Part shown: one piece after another, positions 15,470 through 22,546 of the stretch | Position numbering within the stretch: the first letter of the stretch is position 1 | Layout: each line of letters opens with the position of its first letter | From: DAOTXL01 sp034435455 | Lineage (GTDB): Bacteria > Chloroflexota > Anaerolineae > JAAYZQ01 | Direction of reading: 5' to 3' | DNA length: 64,000 bases | NCBI GenBank assembly: GCA_034435455.1 | Contig: DAOTXL010000042.1 | Location: 1 to 64,000, forward strand | Program-made: the position numbers and the translations under genes | The notes under the pieces: model-generated | What the model was told of the DNA's origin: nothing | What the model saw: only the letters and a program-made list of their open reading frames with translations | The model's database searches: none

Positions 15470-16489
15470 ATGTCGCTCACGCTTGAAAAGGTCGGCAAAC
15501 TCGCCGGGGTCTCGCGCTCCACTGTCTCGCGCGTCATCAACGGCCATCCCAACGTCCGGGAGCAGGTACGCGAACGGGTGTGGCAGGTCATCCGGGAGAC
15601 CGGGTATCAGCCCCACGCCGCCGCCCGCAGCCTGGTCACCCGCCGCACCCACATCATCGGCGTCATCATCCCCGAAACGGTCAACAAGCTCTTCGTGGAC
15701 CCCTTCTTTGCCCTTCTCTTGCGGGGCATCACCGACACCTGCAATACCCGCGGTTATCACCTGATGCTCTCCCTCTTCAGCAACCCGGCCCACCAGGAAG
15801 AGATCTACCGCCGGCTGATCTACGGCAACCACCTGGACGGCGTCATTGTGGCCTCCGCCCGCATGGATGACCCGCTGGTCCACAAGCTGCTGGACGACGA
15901 GATACAGGCCGTGCTGGTCGGGCGGCACGCCGACAGCCGGGTGAACTATGTAGACGTGGACAATGTGGGCGCGGCCCGGATGGCCGTTGAACACCTGATC
16001 CGGCTCGGCCACAGGCGCATCGCCACCATCACCGGCCCGTTGAACATGGTGGGCGGGGCGGATCGGCTGCGGGGATACCGCCAGGCCCTGGAGGCCCACC
16101 ACCTCCCCCTGGAAGAGAGGTTGATCGCTGAGGGTGATTTTACGGAGCACAGCGGCACCGTGGCCATGCAGCGCCTGCTGCCGGCGGCCCCGACGGCCGT
16201 CTTTGCCGCCAGCGACTCGATGGCCATCGGCGCCTTGAAGGCGCTGCGGGAGGCGGACCTTCGGGTGCCGGAGGATGTCGCCCTGGTCGGCTTTGACGAT
16301 ATCCCGGCCGTCACCGCCGTAGAACCGGCGCTGACCACCGTGCGGCAGCCCATCGAGCGCCTGGGGGCGACGGCGGCGGACCTGCTGTTGAACCTGCTGG
16401 AGGATCCGCCGGCTCCGGCGGCCCCGGCTCACAGGATCGTGCTGCCCGCCGAGCTGATCGTGCGGGATTCGTGCGGCGCCTCGCCCTGA
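15470..16489 (+). CDS. LacI/GalR-family transcriptional regulator 2
   Basis: 339 aa, ATG at 15470 (weak ribosome site, GGGGGCAGG). The HTH (about 4-50: LEKVGKLAGVSRSTVSRVIN) and hinge (HAAARSLVTRRTHIIGVIIP) are canonical. The sensor domain carries DVDNVGAARMAVEHL, FAASDSMAIGALKAL and VGFDDIPAVTAVEPALTTV. Unlike regulator 1 it has its own promoter with two palindromic operators, so it is the best candidate for the local repressor of the transporter and GH94 genes. The inducer is probably an oligosaccharide or monosaccharide released by them. Confidence 0.92.
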   Translation: MSLTLEKVGKLAGVSRSTVSRVINGHPNVREQVRERVWQVIRETGYQPHAAARSLVTRRTHIIGVIIPETVNKLFVDPFFALLLRGITDTCNTRGYHLMLSLFSNPAHQEEIYRRLIYGNHLDGVIVASARMDDPLVHKLLDDEIQAVLVGRHADSRVNYVDVDNVGAARMAVEHLIRLGHRRIATITGPLNMVGGADRLRGYRQALEAHHLPLEERLIAEGDFTEHSGTVAMQRLLPAAPTAVFAASDSMAIGALKALREADLRVPEDVALVGFDDIPAVTAVEPALTTVRQPIERLGATAADLLLNLLEDPPAPAAPAHRIVLPAELIVRDSCGASP

Positions 16490-16787
16490 TCGCGGGCCCG
16501 CACCGGGAGGATAAGCAGAAGGGAGATGCCGGCTGACTTGGCGGAAAGCGGCATCTCCCCCTGGCAGAAGCAGTGTCCAGAGTGTACCCGCTGCCTGCGG
16601 CAGGAGGCCACTCCATCCACTGGCGCGCGCTATTATACACCAGGATCGCCTGCATGGCGAATGGAGGGGGCCTCCTCGCCAGGCACTGCTCCGACTGCCG
16701 TCGAGGAAGGAGGGGATGCCTGACATACAATCACAATCGTCTTTCGGCTTTCAACAATTTTCAATCTAAATAAAGGAGGAGGGTAAA
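16490..16787 (+). other. Intergenic region with a strong hairpin before the transporter operon
   Basis: No convincing gene is present in these 298 bp. It contains an 11-bp perfect inverted repeat, GGGAGATGCCG (16521-16531) and CGGCATCTCCC (16549-16559), with a 17-nt loop and no T-run. It could be a 3' stabiliser or factor-assisted terminator of the LacI gene. The region turns AT-rich towards 16788 and ends with a strong ribosome site AAAGGAGGAGGG. A clear promoter could not be assigned. Confidence 0.6.
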
Positions 16788-18647
16788 ATGCGTAAACTGA
16801 TTCTGTCTATCATGAGCCTGCTGGTGGTCTTGAGCCTGCTCATCGCCTGCGGCCCAACACCCCAGCCCGCCATTCAGACGGTCGAGATCGAAAAGGTCGT
16901 GACCAAAGAGGTAGAAAAGACCGTCGTGCAAACCGTCGAGGTGGAAAAGAAGGTCGTCGAGACGGTCCAGGTCGAAAAGCCGGTCGAGGTGGTCGTGACG
17001 GCTACGCCAGGGGCGGAAAAGCCGGCCGAGACCACCTACCCACGGAACGAAACCCTGTACGTCAGTGGCGCAGCCTGGGGCCCCCCGAACGACTGGAACC
17101 CCTTCATCACCTGGAGCAAGGCCAACACCACAGGGACCAATGGGTTGGTGTACGAGACGCTGTTTGCCTTTAACCCGATGACCGGTGAGCTGACCCCCTG
17201 GCTGGCGGAAAGTGGGGAATGGAGCAACCCCACTACCTACCAGGTGACCCTCAGGAAAGGCCTCACCTGGAGCGACGGCAAGCCGTTGACCGCCGAAGAT
17301 GTCAAGTTCACCTTTGAACTGGGCAAACAGTATGCAGCCATCTGGTTCAGCCCGATGTGGAAATACCTGAACGAGATCACCGTGAGCGACGACACCCACC
17401 TGCAATTCACCTTCACCGATCCCCTCTACCAGGAATGGGATAACAACCTCTACAACATCTTTATCGTCCCCAAGCATATCTGGGAGAGCCGGACGGAAGA
17501 GGAGATCACCACCGGCGCAAACGAGAACCCCATCGGCTCGGGCCCCTACCTGTACGAGACGCATTCCGAAGACCGCAATGTCTGGGTGCGGAACGAGAAC
17601 TGGTGGGGCATCAAGGTATTCGGCAAGCCTGCCCCCAAGCGGATCGTGGACATCCGCTTTTCCAGCAACAACGTAGCCCTCGGCGCGGTCATCAAGGGCG
17701 AGGTGGACCTGAGCAACAACTTCCTGCCGGGCGTGGCCACGCTGGTGCAGAAGGGGTATATTCAGACCTATTTCGCCGACGCCCCCTACATGCTCTCGGC
17801 CAATACGGCGGTGCTGTTCCTGAACACAACCAAAAAGCCGATGGATGATCCCAAGTTCAGAAGAGCGCTGGCCTTCGCCATTGATGTGCCGTCCATCGTC
17901 AACGTCGCCTATGCCAACCTGGTCAAGGCAGCCAGCCCGACCGGCCTCCTGCCCACCCTGTCCAAGTTCGACGATCAGAACATGGTGGCCAGGTTGGGGT
18001 ATAGCTTTGACACGGCCAAGGCCAGGCAGATGCTCGCCGAGGCCGGGTACAAGGATGTGGACAACGACGGCTTTGTCGAGACGCCCGACGGCGCCAAGAT
18101 CGAATTGGAAGTCACCTGCCCCTTCGGCTGGACCGACTGGATGGCCGCCATTGACATCATCGCCAAGAGCGCCCAGGCAGCCGGCATCAACATCAAGGCG
18201 GTGACCCCCGACTATGGCGCCTGGAACACAGCCCTCACCAGCGGCACCTTCGACATGACCCTCAACAACTGGGCCTCCATGAGCAACACCCCCTGGACCC
18301 TGTACAACCTCCTGTTCCGGCACCCGATCCAGGAGACGATGGGCTCCGGCAACTTTGGCCGCTACGACAACCAGAAGATGTTCGATCTGGTGGATGCCCT
18401 GGCCAAAGTCCCGACCGATGACGTGGCGGGCATGCAGGCCGTCTGCTCGCAGATCCAGGAGCTCATGTTGACCGAAATGCCGATGATCCCGCTGTGGTAC
18501 AACGGCCTCTGGGCGCAATTCAGCAACGCGGTCTGGACAAACTGGCCGACCGACGGCTCAGGTTCCTTCGCCCTTCCAACCACCTGGTCCGGCTACTGGC
18601 AATTGGGTGGCCTGCAGACCCTCCTTGAGATCAAGCCTGCCCAATAA
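16788..18647 (+). CDS. ABC transporter substrate-binding lipoprotein (SBP_bac_5, cluster C)
   Basis: 619 aa. Lipobox LLIAC (Cys21), then an unusual Val/Glu/Lys-rich segment (about 28-75) of repeated VEKxVVxTVxVEK units, likely an extended coiled or beta linker from membrane to domain. The family-5 binding domain follows (about 85-619), with PMTGELTPWLAES, YQVTLRKGLTWSDGKPLTAEDVKF, NPIGSGPYLYE and RRALAFAIDVPSIVN. Family members bind oligopeptides, nickel or oligosaccharides. With GH130 and GH94 flanking the transporter, a beta-oligosaccharide ligand (cellobiose/mannobiose type) is inferred, as for the Thermotoga cellobiose-binding relatives. First gene of a six-gene run. Confidence 0.9.
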   Translation: MRKLILSIMSLLVVLSLLIACGPTPQPAIQTVEIEKVVTKEVEKTVVQTVEVEKKVVETVQVEKPVEVVVTATPGAEKPAETTYPRNETLYVSGAAWGPPNDWNPFITWSKANTTGTNGLVYETLFAFNPMTGELTPWLAESGEWSNPTTYQVTLRKGLTWSDGKPLTAEDVKFTFELGKQYAAIWFSPMWKYLNEITVSDDTHLQFTFTDPLYQEWDNNLYNIFIVPKHIWESRTEEEITTGANENPIGSGPYLYETHSEDRNVWVRNENWWGIKVFGKPAPKRIVDIRFSSNNVALGAVIKGEVDLSNNFLPGVATLVQKGYIQTYFADAPYMLSANTAVLFLNTTKKPMDDPKFRRALAFAIDVPSIVNVAYANLVKAASPTGLLPTLSKFDDQNMVARLGYSFDTAKARQMLAEAGYKDVDNDGFVETPDGAKIELEVTCPFGWTDWMAAIDIIAKSAQAAGINIKAVTPDYGAWNTALTSGTFDMTLNNWASMSNTPWTLYNLLFRHPIQETMGSGNFGRYDNQKMFDLVDALAKVPTDDVAGMQAVCSQIQELMLTEMPMIPLWYNGLWAQFSNAVWTNWPTDGSGSFALPTTWSGYWQLGGLQTLLEIKPAQ

Positions 18648-18676
18648 GGAGCCTGATGGTGGCGTAAGTGGATCAA

Positions 18677-18713
18677 CCCCGCCCCTCCTCACCGGCTTAC
18701 GGGAGGGGCGGGG
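18677..18713 (+). terminator. 12-bp stem-loop between binding protein and permease genes
   Basis: CCCCGCCCCTCC (18677-18688) pairs perfectly with GGAGGGGCGGGG (18702-18713) across a 13-nt loop, followed by CCTTTCCC. The very stable stem sits right after the binding-protein gene. Such hairpins typically act as partial terminators or 3' stabilisers that keep binding protein in excess over permease. Confidence 0.75.
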
Positions 18714-18772
18714 CCTTTCCCATCGGAGAGGGGGACAGGCAATCGTCGCACACGACCTGGGAAGGAGATGCT

Positions 18773-19765
18773 GTGAAACGCTATTTCGGCCGAAAACTCC
18801 TCATTTATATCCTCACCTTCTTTCTGGCAGTGACCATTGATTGGATGATCCCGCGCTTCATGCCCGGCGATCCGGTGCAGAACATGCTGGCCCGGGTCGC
18901 CCTCCATCCGGAGGCTGCGGCGGCATTGCGCAGCTATTTCGCCCGGGCCTTTGGCCTGGATGTGCCGCTCTGGCAACAATATCTCCATTTCTGGACCGCC
19001 CTCTTTCATGGCGACCTGGGCATCAGCGTCTACATGTTCCCGACGCCCGTGGTCAAGGTGCTGATGCGGGCCGTACCCTACGACATCTTTCTGCTGGTGC
19101 CCTCGATCCTGCTGGGCTGGTGGGCGGGGAACAATTTCGGCGCCATCGCCGCCCGCTCCAGATGGCTGGACAACACCGTTTCGCCCCTCGGTTACATCCT
19201 GACGGCGACCCCCTACATGTGGCTCGGCATCCTGCTCGCCTGGGTGTTCGGGATCGTCCTGGGCATTTTCCCGATTGCCGGCGCCTACAGCTTTGACCTG
19301 CGCCCTTCTCTTTCCTGGACCTTTCTGGGCAGCATCCTGAAGCACTGGTTCTTACCCTTTGCCTCCCTCTTCCTGGTAGAGTTCGGTGGCTGGGCCATCG
19401 GCATGAGGAACATGATCATCTACGAACTGGAAGCCGACTATTCCCACTACCTGGAAGCCCTCGGAGCTCCCCGCCGGCTGATCAGAAAATATGCCTTTCA
19501 GAACGGGATCCTCCCCCAGATCACCGGCCTGGCGCTCAAGCTGGGGGTCATCGTGGCCGGCGCTCTGGTCACAGAGGTCGTGTTTTCATACCCTGGGATC
19601 GGCTATCTGCTCCTGGCCGCCATTCAGAATCAAGACTACTTTCTCATCCAGGGCTGCTTTCTCTTTATCATCATCGGCGTACTGCTGGCCAATTTCATCA
19701 TTGACCTCATCTACATCATCGTCGACCCCAGAACGCGAAAGGGAATGGCAGGGGAAGCAGCATGA
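18773..19765 (+). CDS. ABC transporter permease (OppB/DppB family)
   Basis: 330 aa. The GTG at 18773 follows GGAAGGAGATGCT; the frame is open upstream but runs through the hairpin. Six transmembrane helices, with the N-terminal signature FMPGDPVQNML. The cytosolic EAA loop is EALGAPRRLIRKYAFQNGI and the last part reads VVFSYPGIGYLLLAAIQNQD. It forms the membrane channel together with the downstream permease and imports the oligosaccharide or peptide captured by the upstream binding protein. Its end overlaps the next gene by ATGA. Confidence 0.92.
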   Translation: MKRYFGRKLLIYILTFFLAVTIDWMIPRFMPGDPVQNMLARVALHPEAAAALRSYFARAFGLDVPLWQQYLHFWTALFHGDLGISVYMFPTPVVKVLMRAVPYDIFLLVPSILLGWWAGNNFGAIAARSRWLDNTVSPLGYILTATPYMWLGILLAWVFGIVLGIFPIAGAYSFDLRPSLSWTFLGSILKHWFLPFASLFLVEFGGWAIGMRNMIIYELEADYSHYLEALGAPRRLIRKYAFQNGILPQITGLALKLGVIVAGALVTEVVFSYPGIGYLLLAAIQNQDYFLIQGCFLFIIIGVLLANFIIDLIYIIVDPRTRKGMAGEAA

Positions 19766-20622
19766 GCAAGCAAAAGAAAAAGAACGAATTCCTCTACTTT
19801 GCCCTGCGAAACAAAAAACTGCGGGTCGGGCTGTCCATCATCCTTTTCTTTCTTGTGCTGGCCATTCTGGCGCCGCTGCTGGCGCGCAACGACCCATTTG
19901 AGTATGTGAACCCTATGGGCGCCGAGCCCCCATCCTCGAAATACTGGTTCGGGACCACCTTTTTCGGTCAGGACGTCTTGGCCCAGTTTGTCCTCGGCCT
20001 GCGCGCCACCTTCCTGGTGGGAGCCCTCGGCGGGGGGCTTGGCACCCTCATCGGGATGCTGATCGGCTTTATGGCCGGCTACCGGGGCGGCCTGGTGGAT
20101 GAACTGCTCAATATGTTCACCAATATCGTCCTGGTCATCCCCACGCTGGCCGTGCTGCTTATTATTGCCGCCTATCTCGAAGTGCGGAGCGTCCTGACCG
20201 AGTGCCTCTTTATCGGGCTGACCGCCTGGCCTTGGGCGGCCAGGGCCATCCGGGCCCAGACCTTTTCCTTGCGCACGCGCGATTTTGTGGACCTGGCCAG
20301 GATGAGCGGCATGAAATCGCTCAAGATCATCGTGCGCGAAATCGCGCCCAACATGATGTCTTATCTGCTGCTGGTCTTTATCCTCCAGTTCGGCGGAGCG
20401 ATCCTCAATGCGGCCACCCTGGATTTTATCGGCCTCGGCCCGACGAACGCGATCTCGTTGGGCCTCATGATGCAATATGCGGTCCTGTGGGGGGCGCTCC
20501 TGCTGGGGATGTGGTGGTGGTTCATCCCCCCTGGCCTGGCCATCACCGCCATCGTCGGCGCGCTGTATGTCATGAACGTCGGGCTGGATGAGGTCTTTAA
20601 CCCCAAACTCAGGGAGATGTGA
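19762..20622 (+). CDS. ABC transporter permease (OppC/DppC family)
   Basis: 286 aa; ATG overlaps the previous stop by 4 bp (ATGA), implying translational coupling. There is a cytosolic N-terminal segment (about 1-25), a first helix (VGLSIILFFLVLAILAPLLA) and then the GTTFFGQDVLAQFVLGLRAT motif typical of OppC. Further helices and the EAA loop (ARMSGMKSLKIIVREIAPN) follow. Partner of the preceding OppB-type subunit. Confidence 0.92.
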   Translation: MSKQKKKNEFLYFALRNKKLRVGLSIILFFLVLAILAPLLARNDPFEYVNPMGAEPPSSKYWFGTTFFGQDVLAQFVLGLRATFLVGALGGGLGTLIGMLIGFMAGYRGGLVDELLNMFTNIVLVIPTLAVLLIIAAYLEVRSVLTECLFIGLTAWPWAARAIRAQTFSLRTRDFVDLARMSGMKSLKIIVREIAPNMMSYLLLVFILQFGGAILNAATLDFIGLGPTNAISLGLMMQYAVLWGALLLGMWWWFIPPGLAITAIVGALYVMNVGLDEVFNPKLREM

Positions 20623-20626
20623 CAAC

Positions 20627-21595
20627 GTGAGCCTGAACGTGGAGAACCTGACGGTCTATTATCAAACTCTGAGAGGGGAAATCAGGGCCCTGGAGGATGC
20701 CACCTTTAGCGTGGCCGACGGCGAAATTATGGGGCTGGCCGGCGAGTCGGGCTGCGGCAAATCCACCCTCGCCAACAGCCTGATCCGCCTGGCCCCGCCC
20801 ATGAAGTTCATCAGGGGCCAGGTGAGGCTCGACGACGAGGAGCTGCCGATCGCGGACATGGAGCGCATGAACAGCTTTCGCTTCGAGCGGATCTCCATCA
20901 TCCCCCAATATGCCATGAACGCCCTGAATCCAACGCGCAAGATCGGCAAAATGACGGCAGAACTGCTCCGAGCGAGGCAGGTGGACTGGAAGGCGGTGCT
21001 GCCGGAGCTCAACAGACGGCTGAGCCTGGTCGAACTGTCGCCCGACGTGCTGGATATGTATCCCATCGAACTGTCGGGCGGCATGAAGCAACGGATGGTC
21101 ATGGTGCTCTCGACGCTGCTGAACCCCTCCCTGCTCCTGGCCGACGAGATCACCTCGGCGCTCGACGTGTCCAGCCAAAAGGCGGTGGCGGAAATGCTCA
21201 TCGAGTTCCGCCATCAGGAGTTTGTGAGAAGCATCATCGTCATCACCCACGATATTTCGATCCTGTACCAGATCGCCGACAGCATCCTGATCATGTACGC
21301 CGGACAACTGGCAGAAAAAGCCCCCACCGACGCCATCGTCCGCTCGCCCCGGCATCCCTACACGAAACTGCTGATCTCGTCGCTGCCCAAGGTCGGGGTG
21401 AAATATGCCGAGAAGCGGCTGAGCGGCATCCCCGGCACCCCGCCGCTGTTGCTCGATCCCCCCCAGGGGTGCCGCTTTCGAGAACGATGCCCGGTGGCGT
21501 TCGAGAAATGCCAAACCGTACCGCCGTTCCTCCAGATTGAAAAGGGTCACTTTGTTGCCTGTTGGAAGGAGTTCGAGACGGATGCTCAGGCTTGA
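20627..21595 (+). CDS. ABC transporter ATP-binding protein (OppD/DppD family)
   Basis: 322 aa; GTG at 20627, 4 bp after the permease stop. Walker A GESGCGKST (about 39-47), Q-loop IIPQYAMNALNP, signature ELSGGMKQRM and Walker B LLLADEITSALD. The C-terminal oligopeptide-ABC extension has the Cys-rich CRFRERCPVAFEKC pattern, which in this subfamily can hold an iron-sulfur cluster. The protein powers uptake as a heterodimer with the next gene product. Confidence 0.93.
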   Translation: MSLNVENLTVYYQTLRGEIRALEDATFSVADGEIMGLAGESGCGKSTLANSLIRLAPPMKFIRGQVRLDDEELPIADMERMNSFRFERISIIPQYAMNALNPTRKIGKMTAELLRARQVDWKAVLPELNRRLSLVELSPDVLDMYPIELSGGMKQRMVMVLSTLLNPSLLLADEITSALDVSSQKAVAEMLIEFRHQEFVRSIIVITHDISILYQIADSILIMYAGQLAEKAPTDAIVRSPRHPYTKLLISSLPKVGVKYAEKRLSGIPGTPPLLLDPPQGCRFRERCPVAFEKCQTVPPFLQIEKGHFVACWKEFETDAQA

Positions 21596-22532
21596 GGCGG
21601 TATCCAAGGTCTACAAGATCGGTACGTTCGGTGGAAAGGAGCTTCACGCCGTCCACGACGTCAGTTTTGACGTGGGCGATGGTGAAATAGTCTCCTTGAT
21701 CGGGGAGAGCGGAAGTGGAAAAAGCACCATCGGCAAGCTGATCCTGCGCCTGCTTTCGGCCACCTCAGGGACGATCTCCTTCGACGGCGTGGACATTGCC
21801 ACGCTCCAGGGCCCGTCGCTCAAAGAGTACCGCCGCCACGTGCAGGGTGTGTTCCAGGACCCGTTCTCCTCTTACAACCCGATCTTTAAAGCCGACCGGA
21901 TTTTCCGCATCATCCGGGAGGAGTTCTTTCCCGGGATAGCCGGCCAGGAATGGAACGACCGGGTGGCCACCGCCCTGCGGGCCGTGGGGCTGAATCCGGA
22001 TCAGGTCCTGGACAAATATCCCCACCAACTCAGCGGCGGGCAACTCCAGCGGTTCCTCATCGCCCGGGCCTTGCTGCTGGATATCAAGTTTCTCGTGGCC
22101 GATGAGATCATCAGCATGCTCGACGCCTCCACCCGCATTGACGTCCTCAACCTGCTGGCAGAGCTGAAATCGCGCGGCCTGTCGGTCCTCTTTATCACCC
22201 ACGACCTCTCGCTGGGGTACTATATCAGCGAGAGGGCGATCATCCTCTACCGCGGCTGTGTGGCCGAGATGGGGGCGACCGAAAAGATATACGACAACCC
22301 CCTGCATCCCTATACCCGGATGCTGATGGCCTCGGTCCCCCGCCTGGATGAAAAGTGGAAAGAGGTGGAAACCAGGCTGAGAGGGCAACAGGCAGAGCCG
22401 AAAGAGGGCTGTGTCTATTACGACCGGTGCCCCGCAGCGGACAAAGCCCTGGGGTGCGACACGTTCCGGCCCCCATTGGTCCAGGTCGCGGACGACCATG
22501 CGGTGGCCTGCTTCCGCCATGCGGAAAGATGA
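21582..22532 (+). CDS. ABC transporter ATP-binding protein (OppF/DppF family)
   Basis: 316 aa; ATG 21582 lies inside the end of the previous gene (14-bp overlap), with GGAAGGAG upstream. Walker A GESGSGKST (41-49), Q-loop VFQDPFSSYNP, signature QLSGGQLQRFLIA, Walker B FLVADEIISMLDAS and the H-loop in FITHDLSLGYY. The C-terminal extension has Cys residues (CVYYDRCPAADKALGC), as in its partner. Completes the importer. Confidence 0.93.
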   Translation: MLRLEAVSKVYKIGTFGGKELHAVHDVSFDVGDGEIVSLIGESGSGKSTIGKLILRLLSATSGTISFDGVDIATLQGPSLKEYRRHVQGVFQDPFSSYNPIFKADRIFRIIREEFFPGIAGQEWNDRVATALRAVGLNPDQVLDKYPHQLSGGQLQRFLIARALLLDIKFLVADEIISMLDASTRIDVLNLLAELKSRGLSVLFITHDLSLGYYISERAIILYRGCVAEMGATEKIYDNPLHPYTRMLMASVPRLDEKWKEVETRLRGQQAEPKEGCVYYDRCPAADKALGCDTFRPPLVQVADDHAVACFRHAER

Positions 22533-22546
22533 GCGGCCGAGGGGAT

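Noticed and set aside
16490..16787. Two short plus-strand open frames (about 65 codons) in the gap before the transporter operon
   Set aside because: They overlap each other in different frames, cross the hairpin region, have no ribosome site and show no protein-like pattern.
16761..18518. Open frame of ~585 codons antisense to the binding-protein gene
   Set aside because: It mirrors the codon phase of a GC-rich gene, has no ribosome site and shows no family motif; the plus-strand product is an unmistakable SBP_bac_5 protein.
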